The translations under genes were made by a program, and so were the position numbers. 9,320 bases of DNA from DAOVDI01 sp965373045. GTDB lineage: Bacteria > Acidobacteriota > Aminicenantia > Aminicenantales > Aminicenantaceae. The DNA lies in the NCBI GenBank assembly GCA_965373045.1, contig CBDVEQ010000111.1, positions 1 through 9,320 on the forward strand, given 5' to 3'. The notes under the pieces are model-generated. The model was not told the DNA's origin. It made no database searches and saw nothing but the letters and a program-made list of their open reading frames with translations. Shown here in pieces: positions 1 to 7,121 of the stretch. How positions within the stretch are numbered: the stretch's first letter is position 1; the number at the start of each line of letters is the position of its first letter.

Positions 1-53
1 CCCAGACATATGCCAAAAATAATGATCATGAAAAAGACTGCTTCAATCGTCAT
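1..53 (-). CDS. Small NSS-transporter subunit, MetS-like (partial, C-terminus beyond window)
   Basis: A short open frame starts with ATG at 53-51, inside the 3' end of the NSS transporter gene (11-base overlap in another frame), and stays open to the window edge. The visible residues are MTIEAVFFMIIIFGICLG: a short polar start followed by one very hydrophobic segment, as in the single-helix small subunits (MetS, methionine/alanine importer small subunit family) encoded directly after some bacterial NSS transporters. An AAGG ribosome binding motif lies at 64-67, 10 bases before the ATG. In Corynebacterium glutamicum MetS is a peptide of about 60 residues needed for transport by MetP. Position, overlap, binding site and hydropathy all agree, but only 17 full codons are seen, so family membership is an inference. 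It could also be an unrelated one-helix membrane peptide. Confidence 0.68.
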   Translation of the reverse strand, partial: MTIEAVFFMIIIFGICL

Positions 54-1521
54 TGATTTCTTGCCTTATATTTTTTGTTATGTTTTTATTAAACAGAATA
101 AATATCAGGATCGCTATACCCCACTGGAAAAGGACTGTTCCAACCGAGGAAGAGTTAAATATGGAAAACCATTTTCCTGAAGAGCTTGTATAACTGTCAT
201 GAAACCACCAGGCTATCATAGCCAGAAACTGGAGAGGGAGAAGAACAATCACTAAGATATTGAACCATTTTCCAACTCGTATTTTTCTGTCTGGAGTGGA
301 AATGATTTCATTCCGGAAGCGTGTTGGGCCATATCTAATTACAGTGATCATAAAAAAAAGGCCGCTTACCAGTAGACCCAAGGACCAGACCCAATCCTGA
401 TTTTTAAAGAAACCCATACTTATAGCAGACGGGAATCCAAGAAGAAATCCTGCTGTTCCCACCAAGATGACTGATTTTTTTCTTGTGAGACCAGCATCAA
501 TAAAAATACGTGTTACCAGTTCGATCATAGAGATCAGTGATGAAAATGCAGCGAATGAAAGGGCCAGAAAAAAAAGAGCCATAAATAAAGAACCAGCTGG
601 TATTTGAGCAAACAGCTTCGGGATCCAGATAAAAGTCAGGCCTTCATTGTTCTTTACCATTTCTGCTAAAACATTCTGCTGAGACAGGTTCTGACTGGCG
701 AAGTAGGAAAAAACCGTCGGGATGATTGCGCAAGCTGCTAGAAGAGATGCCAGTGAGTTCCCGAACCCTATAGTTGTGGATGTGAGGATAGGATTTTCCC
801 TTTTATGAGTATAGACCGCATAGGTCAGGATCAGTCCCCATCCTGCACCTGTGGACCAAGCGGATTGAGTTAAGGCCTGCAGCCAGATTTTATAATCCCC
901 GAAACTTGAAAGTTTAACTGTGAATAAAAAATTTAGCCCGTCAGATGCCGAGGGGAGGGTAACAGCTCTGACGGCGGCGACGAGCAGGAGAAAAAACAAA
1001 GAAGGGATAAGTATTTTGTTGACTCTCTCAATTCCTTTAACTACGCCTGAATAGATGATCGCTGTTCCGATTCCCAGGGCAAGAAAATGAAATAAAACAG
1101 GCTCCCATGATCTTGAAAGAGCGAATGAATTCCAGAATGACTCTGAATCCTTTCCAATGAGGTTTTGGAAAATGGTTGCAAAGAAGTATTTGAGACACCA
1201 TCCTGATACAACTGAATAGTAAAACATAATGGCTGTGGTCACAAATGCAACAAATGCCCCCATCCAGGCAAACTTTTTTCCCATTATCCGGCTGAAAGAT
1301 CCAATAACTCCGAGCCGGGTTTTTTTCCCTATAGAAATCTCGATTATCAAGAGAGGAATCGACCATAAAAATAAAAAAACTATCCAGGCGACGATAAAAG
1401 CTCCTCCTTCATGCTGGGCAACAATTCGGGGAAAGCGCCAGATATTACCTGTTCCAACAGCCATTCCAAGGCCGGCGAAAATAATACCCCATCTGGATGC
1501 GAAATGTTCTCTGTTTTTCAT
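43..1521 (-). CDS. Sodium-dependent transporter, NSS (SNF/SLC6) family
   Basis: Inner-membrane symporter of the LeuT fold that couples uptake of an amino acid-like solute to Na+ entry. Counting from the ATG at 1521 (492 residues, about 12 hydrophobic segments), TM1 carries the family signature GTGNIWRFP at residues 23-31, equivalent to LeuT GLGNFLRFP with its Na+-binding Asn27. TM6 carries AWSTGAGWG (221-229) and TM8 has a Ser-Ser pair (327-328) at the LeuT Na2 site Thr354-Ser355. The LeuT substrate gate Phe253-Thr254-x-Ser256 appears as Trp-Ser-x-Gly, so the substrate is probably not that of LeuT. A TTG at 1530 would add three residues and overlap truB by four bases; I prefer the ATG, five bases after the truB stop. 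Neither start has a strong ribosome binding motif, so translation is probably coupled to truB. A MetS-like small gene overlaps the 3' end, pointing to a two-component importer, perhaps for methionine or alanine. Confidence 0.93.
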   Translation of the reverse strand: MKNREHFASRWGIIFAGLGMAVGTGNIWRFPRIVAQHEGGAFIVAWIVFLFLWSIPLLIIEISIGKKTRLGVIGSFSRIMGKKFAWMGAFVAFVTTAIMFYYSVVSGWCLKYFFATIFQNLIGKDSESFWNSFALSRSWEPVLFHFLALGIGTAIIYSGVVKGIERVNKILIPSLFFLLLVAAVRAVTLPSASDGLNFLFTVKLSSFGDYKIWLQALTQSAWSTGAGWGLILTYAVYTHKRENPILTSTTIGFGNSLASLLAACAIIPTVFSYFASQNLSQQNVLAEMVKNNEGLTFIWIPKLFAQIPAGSLFMALFFLALSFAAFSSLISMIELVTRIFIDAGLTRKKSVILVGTAGFLLGFPSAISMGFFKNQDWVWSLGLLVSGLFFMITVIRYGPTRFRNEIISTPDRKIRVGKWFNILVIVLLPLQFLAMIAWWFHDSYTSSSGKWFSIFNSSSVGTVLFQWGIAILIFILFNKNITKNIRQEINDD

Positions 1522-1526
1522 ACAGA

Positions 1527-2468
1527 TCAATCTTTCTTTGTCTGATTCTGCGTATTTAAGACCATAAAAGGATGATAGCTATCATTTATGTGCGATTTTT
1601 TAGCCAAGGCAATAATTAGATTCTGGCCGTTGAAAATACGGAATATGTCTATGTTTTGATTGTTAATCTCGGGCATCTTGTTATGTATGATATTTGTTAT
1701 ATTATCTGGGAAAAAAACGTTTCCGTTTCGTGCCAGAGTAGAACCGGCTTCATTCAGAATGATCTTTGGGAATTCGGGGAGAAGTGTTTTCAGGGGGAGT
1801 AAGAAACCCTCAAAATCTTTATTTTCCACAAATGTATTAATGGATTCAAGAGACATACTATCTGCGATTGTAAAAGCCCCTGATGCCGTTCTTGAGAGTT
1901 CAGAGAGATGTGCGCCGCATCCGAGCATTTGACCCAGATCATGAGCCAGAGAACGGATGTATGTTCCTGAAGAACATTTGACATCAAAATGAATGTCGGG
2001 CAAAGAAATCCGTGTCAGTCTGAAATGGTGAATATTTTTTTTGAACGGTTTAAGAGGAAATTTTTTCTGTGCTCTTGCCAGGGCATAGAAGGGTTTACCA
2101 TGATATTTTTTTGCAGAGTAATGGGGAGGAGTTTGAAGGATTTCTCCTTCGAAACTTTTCATCGCCTTCAGAACATTTTTTTCTCCAGGGAATACATGCG
2201 TTTCCTTGGAAGTTTTTTCTCCTTCTGCGTCATACGTATTGGTTGAAAATCCCAGTTTAATGACCCCGGTATAGACTTTATCTGTTTTGGAATAAAAGGG
2301 AAACAGGCGTGTTGCTTTTCCCACTGAGATTATCAGGAGCCCTGTGACCATCGGATCCAGTGTTCCGAAATGTCCAACCTTGGACATCTGAATCATTGTG
2401 CGAATTTTTAAAACTATATCATGGGATGTGCAGTTACTCGGCTTATTGACAAGGATTATTCCATCCAT
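1527..2468 (-). CDS. truB: tRNA pseudouridine(55) synthase TruB
   Basis: Cytoplasmic enzyme that isomerises U55 in the T-loop of tRNAs to pseudouridine. It is 313 residues, close to the usual 300. The N-terminus DGIILVNKPSNCTSHD is the TruB opening motif, and VGHFGTLDP (31-39) holds the catalytic aspartate, Asp38. PPHYSAKKYHGKPFYALAR and SGTYIRSLAHDLG are the conserved core substrate-binding segments. About 80 residues after the core resemble the C-terminal RNA-binding (PUA-like) domain, ending near PFMVLN. The ATG at 2468 has a GGA motif five bases upstream, in the 18-base gap after nrnA, so it is co-transcribed with that gene. One deviation is Phe34 in the HxGTLDP motif, where a small residue or Thr is more usual; the catalytic Asp is intact. 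The usual downstream genes ribF and rpsO are absent here. Confidence 0.96.
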   Translation of the reverse strand: MDGIILVNKPSNCTSHDIVLKIRTMIQMSKVGHFGTLDPMVTGLLIISVGKATRLFPFYSKTDKVYTGVIKLGFSTNTYDAEGEKTSKETHVFPGEKNVLKAMKSFEGEILQTPPHYSAKKYHGKPFYALARAQKKFPLKPFKKNIHHFRLTRISLPDIHFDVKCSSGTYIRSLAHDLGQMLGCGAHLSELSRTASGAFTIADSMSLESINTFVENKDFEGFLLPLKTLLPEFPKIILNEAGSTLARNGNVFFPDNITNIIHNKMPEINNQNIDIFRIFNGQNLIIALAKKSHINDSYHPFMVLNTQNQTKKD

Positions 2469-2486
2469 AATTATCCATTAGAAGTT

Positions 2487-3512
2487 TTAATGTTTAATAT
2501 TATTTGCATCCGCATCAATCACGGCCTGTGAATAATCCAGGGTAAGTCTCTTTTTCAACAGGAAAGCCACTTTTTCCGGAACATCTTTTATAAGATTATC
2601 ATAGTTACCGGTAACAGTAAATCCTGCCGCATGAAGATGACCACCCCCTCCAAAATGCTCGGCCACCTGTGCAGAATTGGCATTGCCCTTTGAACGAATA
2701 CTCACGCGGAAGGTGTTTTTTTTCATCTCTTTAAAGAAAAGGACTATTTGGGTGTCTTTTATGGAACGGACAAGAGTTGTTATATATTCGGAATCGATCT
2801 CTTTCTTGAGCTTCAGGTCGGTCAGATCATCTTTAAACATGGTTATAACAGCAATCTTTCCCTTGTCAAACATTTTAAGCCGGGAGAGTACACGGCCGAG
2901 AAGCTTGATTTTTTCCGGTGGATTGTTGTGAAACATTAACTCTGAGATTATGAGGGGATCTGCCCCTTCTTCTGTCAGGTGATAACTTATTTCAAAAGCC
3001 ATGGTATTGGTGTTGGAGAATTGAAAGGATCCTGTATCGGATACAATAGCACAGTATAGATGATTGGATATCTCGGGTGTGAAAATGATATTCAGCGCTT
3101 TACCAAGGTCATAGGCCATGCAGGCTACAGCAGGGGCCTCGGGTTCGACCCAATTGATGTCAGCATAAAAATCATTGGAATGATGATGATCGATATTGAT
3201 CTTAAAATAATTGTCCAGATGTTTTTGGCCTGAACGTGAAATATTGGCACATTCAAGGAGTATGACCAGGTCGAACTTATCAGGAGGAATGCTGCCGATC
3301 GTAATACAACCGCTATCTGGAAAGAGGTTGAATGGGGAAGGAGTGTTATCTTTATTGATTATCTCAACATGTTTTCCAAGGCTTTTTCCCATATAATATA
3401 GGGCAAGGCTGGTGCAAATGGAATCCCCGTCAGGCCTGAGGTGGGAAGTTATAGCGATACGCTGGCATTGGATGATCTTATCCGCGATTTCAGTCAAGGC
3501 TTTATTCATCAT
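2487..3512 (-). CDS. nrnA: DHH/DHHA1 phosphoesterase, NrnA-type oligoribonuclease/pAp phosphatase
   Basis: Cytoplasmic metal-dependent phosphoesterase that in characterised relatives degrades 2-5 nucleotide RNAs and removes the 3' phosphate of pAp. The 341-residue length fits the family. DHH motif I is SHLRPDGDS (23-31, ligands His24, Asp28, Asp30), motif III is IDHHH (107-111) and motif IV is SDTGSF (158-163, Asp159). The C-terminal DHHA1 RNA-binding domain carries GGGGHLHAAGF (288-298). In motif II the expected aspartate is a glutamate, Glu87 in LLECAN. The start overlaps the rbfA stop by 11 bases; an AGGA lies nine bases before the ATG at 3512, and the next codon is a second ATG. Its place between rbfA and truB is the usual one in Gram-positives, Deltaproteobacteria and Acidobacteria-like genomes. 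Whether this protein acts on pAp, nanoRNA or both cannot be told from sequence. Confidence 0.92.
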   Translation of the reverse strand: MMNKALTEIADKIIQCQRIAITSHLRPDGDSICTSLALYYMGKSLGKHVEIINKDNTPSPFNLFPDSGCITIGSIPPDKFDLVILLECANISRSGQKHLDNYFKINIDHHHSNDFYADINWVEPEAPAVACMAYDLGKALNIIFTPEISNHLYCAIVSDTGSFQFSNTNTMAFEISYHLTEEGADPLIISELMFHNNPPEKIKLLGRVLSRLKMFDKGKIAVITMFKDDLTDLKLKKEIDSEYITTLVRSIKDTQIVLFFKEMKKNTFRVSIRSKGNANSAQVAEHFGGGGHLHAAGFTVTGNYDNLIKDVPEKVAFLLKKRLTLDYSQAVIDADANNIKH

Positions 3513-3891
3513 TCTTATAAGTCCTGTTTAACTCGTTTGTCTCGTTTTTCTCACTGTTTATATTGGCGAAGATGTTATCCAATTTCTCATCAATGGATAA
3601 TAGTGGATCAATAGAAAAAATTAGCAATGGATTATACTTTAAATCTATTTTGGGGGCAATCAATTTTCTGAGATATCTCTTTCTTCGATCCAGTTCTTTC
3701 AACAGATGCTCTTGCTTCTGGTTGTTAAAAAAACTGAGAAAGACATGTGCGGTTTTCAGGTCATTGGTCATGTCAACTCGTGTGATCGAGACAGGTCCCG
3801 CATCTTCCCCATGAAAAAAATCAAGCAGGACATGGCTCAATTCTTGCCTGACTAGGCTTGCAACTTTTTTTTGTCTAAGGGAAGAGCTCAT
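3502..3891 (-). CDS. rbfA: 30S ribosome-binding factor RbfA
   Basis: Small KH-fold protein that binds the 30S subunit and helps mature the 5' end of 16S rRNA. The 129 residues match the family length. The opening segment RQKKVASLVRQELSHVLLDF, the central VSITRVDMTNDLKTAHVFLSF and the region around residues 69-92 with RRKRYLRKLIAPKIDLKYNP are typical RbfA blocks. The last 20 or so residues are polar and low in complexity (NETNELNRT), encoded by three 9-bp tandem units, and lie outside the KH core. The ATG at 3891 is preceded by GGGA rather than a strong AGGAGG. The leader around this start is repeated in front of nrnA (see the repeat entries). The gene sits 39 bases after the DUF503 gene and overlaps nrnA by 11 bases. 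Confidence 0.94.
   Translation of the reverse strand: MSSSLRQKKVASLVRQELSHVLLDFFHGEDAGPVSITRVDMTNDLKTAHVFLSFFNNQKQEHLLKELDRRKRYLRKLIAPKIDLKYNPLLIFSIDPLLSIDEKLDNIFANINSEKNETNELNRTYKNDE
3509..3537 (-). repeat. Initiation leader of nrnA, copy B of a duplicated block
   Basis: This 29-base block ends with the nrnA start context GAATGA and matches the block around the rbfA start (3888-3916) at 22 of 29 positions without gaps. The shared core on the minus strand is AAYGAGTTAAACRGGA, and the ATG lies at the same place in both. Here the core supplies the AGGA ribosome binding site and also encodes the tail of RbfA. It belongs to a run of 9-bp units (plus strand gtcctgttt, aactcgttt, gtctcgttt at 3521-3547). 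Confidence 0.6.
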
Positions 3892-3916
3892 TCTCGTTTA
3901 TCCCGTTTAACTCATT
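3888..3916 (-). repeat. Initiation leader of rbfA, copy A of a duplicated block
   Basis: This 29-base block covers the rbfA start and its upstream gap, and is the partner of 3509-3537. On the plus strand it is built from the 9-bp units ttctcgttt (3891-3899), atcccgttt (3900-3908) and most of aactcatta (3909-3917). In this copy the ribosome binding core is GGGA. Together the two copies flank rbfA as direct repeats about 380 bases apart. This may be slippage or small-scale duplication; no function is shown. Confidence 0.6.
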
Positions 3917-3930
3917 ATCTGCGATATTGC

Positions 3931-4212
3931 TCATATGAAATAAATGTGGGATTGGAGGATCTCTCCATCCACATTTTCTTCAACATCGCGGATGACCTTT
4001 TGGAGAAGACTTTCAACGATTTTTTTTTCGCTGTTTAGAGTGACGATTCCAAGCTTTGTTCTCTGCCATTTATCCTGGTAATCAAGTTCTGCAAATGCAA
4101 TATTGTACTTCTTTTTAAGCCTGTCCCGGCAGCTGATCAATTGTTTTCTTTTTTCCTTGAGAGAATGTGAAAAGGGAATATGAATTTCAAGTATAAGACA
4201 ACCGATGATCAT
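3931..4212 (-). CDS. ylxP: DUF503 family protein (YlxP-like)
   Basis: A 93-residue protein of the DUF503 family, which sits between infB and rbfA in many bacteria. Relatives have been linked to ribosome assembly or RNA binding, but the exact function is not settled. The family pattern is clear: IGCLILEIHIPFSHSLKEKR near the start, then a basic helix, the block AELDYQDKWQRTKLGIVTLN (about residues 39-58) and a C-terminal helix with ILQSHIYFI. The start is ATG at 4212; a TTG directly before it would add one residue. The gene begins 15 bases after the infB stop and has no visible ribosome binding motif, so translation is probably coupled to infB. A 7-bp inverted repeat covers the last codons of infB just upstream. 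Confidence 0.88.
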   Translation of the reverse strand: MIIGCLILEIHIPFSHSLKEKRKQLISCRDRLKKKYNIAFAELDYQDKWQRTKLGIVTLNSEKKIVESLLQKVIRDVEENVDGEILQSHIYFI

Positions 4213-4227
4213 CAATTTTTTAAACGG

Positions 4228-6012
4228 TTATACCTGAGGGACTTTTTCAATCAGGTAGGCCTCGATAGTATCTCCTTCCTGTATATCTTTGAATTTATCC
4301 AGGCCTATACCGCATTCATAATCTTTTTTAATCTCAGTGACATTTTCTTTAAGGTGTTTTAAAGAAAAGATCTTTCCCTTGTGAATAACTTCTCCGTTTC
4401 TGAGGACTTTGACCTCTGAATTTCTTCGAATAATTCCATCCGTAACAAGACATCCGGCAATAACGCCAATACGTGAAAGGCGAAAGACGCGGCGGACATC
4501 AGCTCTGCCAAGATAGATTTCTTTGATAACCGGTTCCAAAAGTCCGGAGATGGAGTTTTTAATATCTTCGATCAGTTGGTAGATCACAGTATAAGTACGA
4601 ATCTCAACATTTTCCTTTTTAGCGAGATCCATGATCTTTCCCGTTGCTTTTGTGTTATATCCGATGATGATCGCTCTGGAGGCAGAGGAAAGCAGTATGT
4701 CGGATTCGTTGATCATTCCTGTTGCAGAATGGATGATCTTCACTTTGACTTTATCTGTGCTGAGGTTGGGAAGGGTATCATGTAATACCTCAACAGAACC
4801 CTGAACATCGGCTTTGACAATGATAGTAAGATCTTTAATATCTCCCTTTTCGATCTGCTCAAAGAGTTGATCGAGAGTCATGGATTCTGATTCCTGCTGA
4901 TCGTCTTTTTTTAATTGATTTAAGCGGAACTGGGAGATCTTCTTTGCCGTCTCAAGATTTTCAACAACCTGGAAAAGGTTGCCAGAAGAAGGAACAGTGT
5001 TGAATCCAAGCACTTCCACGGGCATGGAAGGGCCAGCCATTTTAATAGTTTTTCCGATTTCATCAAATAAAGCCCGGGCTTTTCCGAATATTATGCCTGA
5101 TATGAACGCATCGCTTTGATGAAGGGTTCCTTGTTGTATTATCACTGTGGCAACAGGCCCTTTTTTTGCATCCAGGTGCGTTTCTAATACTACGCCTTGG
5201 GCCTTTATTTTAGGATTGGCTTTGAGTTCCTGTATTTCAGCCACAAGTAGGATCATCTCCAACAGATCTTCGAGATTTGTCTTTTCTTTTGCGGAAATAT
5301 CTACGCTTACTACATCCCCGCCCCATTCTTCGATCAGAAGTCCTTCCTTGGACAGTTGTTGTTTTACCTTATCTGGATCAGCACCGGCTTTATCGATTTT
5401 ATTAATAGCGATAATGATCGGGACACCAGCGGCTTTAGCATGGTTAATGGCTTCTTTTGTCTGAGGCATGATTCCGTCATCAGCAGCCACGACAAGTATA
5501 ACAATGTCCGTAAGGGTAGCGCCTCGTGCACGCAATTTGGTAAAAGCTTCGTGGCCCGGAGTGTCGATGAATGTGATGAGTTTATCTTTATATTCGACCC
5601 GATAAGCTCCGATGTGCTGTGTAATCCCTCCGGATTCTCTGGATACAATGTCGGATTCACGGATCGCATCCAGAAGGGTTGTTTTACCGTGATCAACATG
5701 CCCCATGATGGTTACAATCGGAGGCCGGATGATAAGGCTTTTCTTATCACTTGCGGCATGATGTTTCAGGTCTTCTTCAACTGTGATGATTTGAATATCA
5801 ACATCGAGAATATCTTCAATGATCTGTTTGATGGTATCAGTCATGGGATCGGTTGAATTAACTGAGAAACCTTTTGAGTTAAGGACCTCAATCAAGTCCT
5901 TTGTCCGGACTTCGATCTGTTCGGCAAATATTTTTAGGCTGACGCCTTCGGCAACTTTAAGAGTTTTTTTCTTGTCTGAGTTTGAAGTGCTTTTTTTCCC
6001 TTCACTTGTCAT
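4228..6012 (-). CDS. infB: Translation initiation factor IF-2
   Basis: GTPase that brings fMet-tRNA to the 30S P site and promotes subunit joining. From the ATG at 6012 the protein has 594 residues. A lysine/serine-rich start leads into a single IF2_N-type domain (about 19-60), then the G domain with GHVDHGKT (104-111), GGIT (128-131), DTPGH (150-154), NKID (204-207) and SAK (240-242). The rest covers domain II, domain III and the tRNA-binding C-terminal domain with RRVFRLSRIGVIAGC and the final EAYL. It lacks the long charged N-terminal region of the E. coli 890-residue form, as do some thermophile and minimal versions. An in-frame ATG at 6099 would overlap nusA by 56 bases and adds nothing IF-2-like, so I reject it. 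GGAG lies 12 bases before the chosen ATG, in the 31-base gap after nusA. YlxR and YlxQ genes, often present here, are missing. Confidence 0.96.
   Translation of the reverse strand: MTSEGKKSTSNSDKKKTLKVAEGVSLKIFAEQIEVRTKDLIEVLNSKGFSVNSTDPMTDTIKQIIEDILDVDIQIITVEEDLKHHAASDKKSLIIRPPIVTIMGHVDHGKTTLLDAIRESDIVSRESGGITQHIGAYRVEYKDKLITFIDTPGHEAFTKLRARGATLTDIVILVVAADDGIMPQTKEAINHAKAAGVPIIIAINKIDKAGADPDKVKQQLSKEGLLIEEWGGDVVSVDISAKEKTNLEDLLEMILLVAEIQELKANPKIKAQGVVLETHLDAKKGPVATVIIQQGTLHQSDAFISGIIFGKARALFDEIGKTIKMAGPSMPVEVLGFNTVPSSGNLFQVVENLETAKKISQFRLNQLKKDDQQESESMTLDQLFEQIEKGDIKDLTIIVKADVQGSVEVLHDTLPNLSTDKVKVKIIHSATGMINESDILLSSASRAIIIGYNTKATGKIMDLAKKENVEIRTYTVIYQLIEDIKNSISGLLEPVIKEIYLGRADVRRVFRLSRIGVIAGCLVTDGIIRRNSEVKVLRNGEVIHKGKIFSLKHLKENVTEIKKDYECGIGLDKFKDIQEGDTIEAYLIEKVPQV
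4231..4257 (-). repeat. 7-bp inverted repeat at the infB stop codon
   Basis: TACCTGA and TCAGGTA form perfect 7-bp arms separated by 13 bases, and the downstream arm ends immediately before the infB TAA. No T-run follows, so it is not an intrinsic terminator. It lies 18 bases upstream of the DUF503 ATG, which has no visible ribosome binding site. A role in coupling or RNA processing is possible, and chance is also possible. Confidence 0.35.
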
Positions 6013-6043
6013 GATTGTTCTATTCTCCAAATACGTATCTATT

Positions 6044-7072
6044 TTAATCTGATTTGATATCGATTCTCCAGCCGACAAGACGAGATGCCAGCCTGACATT
6101 AATTCCTTTTTTGCCTATGGCAAGAGACAGTTGGTCTTTAGTTACAGCAGCCTGCAGAATTTTTTTTTCAGTGTCCAGGATGGAGATAAGGGTGGGCTTG
6201 GCAGGGCTGAGTGCGGATTTGGCGTATTCTTTGGGGTCTTTGGAAAAAAGGATGATATCGATTTTTTCGCCATTCAATTCTTTGCTGATTGCCAGGATCC
6301 TGTTTCCTCTAACACCGATACAGGCACCAATAGGATCAATGTCTTTCTCTTTGCGGGCAACAGCAACTTTTGCTCTTTCTCCAGGCTGGCGGCATATATC
6401 CATGATCTCGATATTGCCGTTTGCGATCTCAGGGATCTCTATTTCCAGAAGTTTTTTTAAAAATTTTGGTGATGTTCGTGAAACAAGGACTTGATAGTCT
6501 TTTTCCTCCCTTGATACATGGTCGATGATGGATCGGACCCGGTCGCCACGTATGTATTCATCGTTTTTTAACTTTTCACGATAGGGCAGAAGAACTTCGA
6601 TCTTGCTTACATCCAGAATGATATTGTTATTCGGTTCAAACCGTCTCAAAACGCCGGTAACAAGCTCTCCGATGCGGGCATTGAATGTTTTGTAAATTTT
6701 TTCCTGTTCTGCTTTTTTGACTTTTTTCAGGATAACCTGTTTGGCAGCCTGAGCGGCGATACGGCCGAGAGTCGAGGAAGGAAGGTCGATTTCTATAGTT
6801 TCGCCAACTTTTACTGAAGTATCAATAAGTTTTGCATCCTCAAGGGATATTTCCGTGGCAGGGTTATTTGGGCTTTTTGTGATTATTTTAAAGACATAAA
6901 CTCGAAGTTCACCTTTTTCAGGAATAAAATGAATACGAACATCTTCATTATGTGTAAAGTATTGTGTAGAAGCCACCTTGAGCGATTCCTTGATGGCACT
7001 GACTATAATAGACGTGTCCACTCCTCTTTCTTTGCTCAATTGCTGGATGGTGTTCCACACGTTTATTTTCAT
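6044..7072 (-). CDS. nusA: Transcription termination/antitermination factor NusA
   Basis: RNA polymerase-associated factor that modulates pausing, termination and antitermination. The 342 residues comprise the NusA N-terminal domain (about 1-125), an S1 domain beginning near GELVTGVLRRFEPN (135-148), KH1 with GACIGVRGNRI (249-259) and KH2 with AIGKKGINVRLA (318-329). The protein stops about 13 residues after that motif, so it has no acidic-repeat C-terminal domains like those of E. coli and almost no tail. The ATG at 7072 has a GAGG ribosome binding site 10 bases upstream, and a 7-bp inverted repeat spans both. A strong promoter at 7122-7150 makes this the first gene of its transcription unit. 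The usual upstream partner rimP is not present; the pyrophosphatase gene lies there instead. infB follows after 31 bases. Confidence 0.96.
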   Translation of the reverse strand: MKINVWNTIQQLSKERGVDTSIIVSAIKESLKVASTQYFTHNEDVRIHFIPEKGELRVYVFKIITKSPNNPATEISLEDAKLIDTSVKVGETIEIDLPSSTLGRIAAQAAKQVILKKVKKAEQEKIYKTFNARIGELVTGVLRRFEPNNNIILDVSKIEVLLPYREKLKNDEYIRGDRVRSIIDHVSREEKDYQVLVSRTSPKFLKKLLEIEIPEIANGNIEIMDICRQPGERAKVAVARKEKDIDPIGACIGVRGNRILAISKELNGEKIDIILFSKDPKEYAKSALSPAKPTLISILDTEKKILQAAVTKDQLSLAIGKKGINVRLASRLVGWRIDIKSD

Positions 7073-7091
7073 AATGAAAAGACCTCATTAT
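7071..7091 (-). promoter_or_regulatory. Hairpin over nusA ribosome binding site and start codon
   Basis: On the minus strand ATAATGA and TCATTAT are perfect 7-bp arms around the 7-base loop GGTCTTT. The Shine-Dalgarno GAGG (7083-7086) is half in the 5' arm and half in the loop, and the first two bases of the start codon are the end of the 3' arm. The stem has one G-C and six A-T pairs, so it would be weak and temperature-sensitive. NusA is autoregulated in several bacteria, but a role for this element is inference. Confidence 0.4.
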
Positions 7092-7121
7092 TTCTTACAA
7101 AAGGTAACCTGAGAGGCGCAG

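Noticed and set aside
1037..1366. 109-codon minus-strand frame inside the NSS gene
   Set aside because: It is an alternate frame of the transporter coding sequence, whose reading frame carries all the NSS motifs.
1522..1530. TTG start for the NSS transporter giving a 4-base overlap with truB
   Set aside because: A TTG codon without a ribosome binding site is less likely than the ATG three codons later; the three extra residues add nothing conserved.
5356..5856. 166-codon open frame on the plus strand
   Set aside because: It lies wholly opposite the conserved G-domain region of infB and has no recognisable family or ribosome binding site. The same holds for 7306-7755 and 7596-8000 opposite hppA, and 6054-6494 opposite nusA.
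6013..6099. In-frame extension of infB to an ATG at 6099
   Set aside because: It would overlap nusA by 56 bases, and the added 29 residues show no IF-2 character. The ATG at 6012 starts a normal Lys/Ser-rich IF-2 N-terminus.
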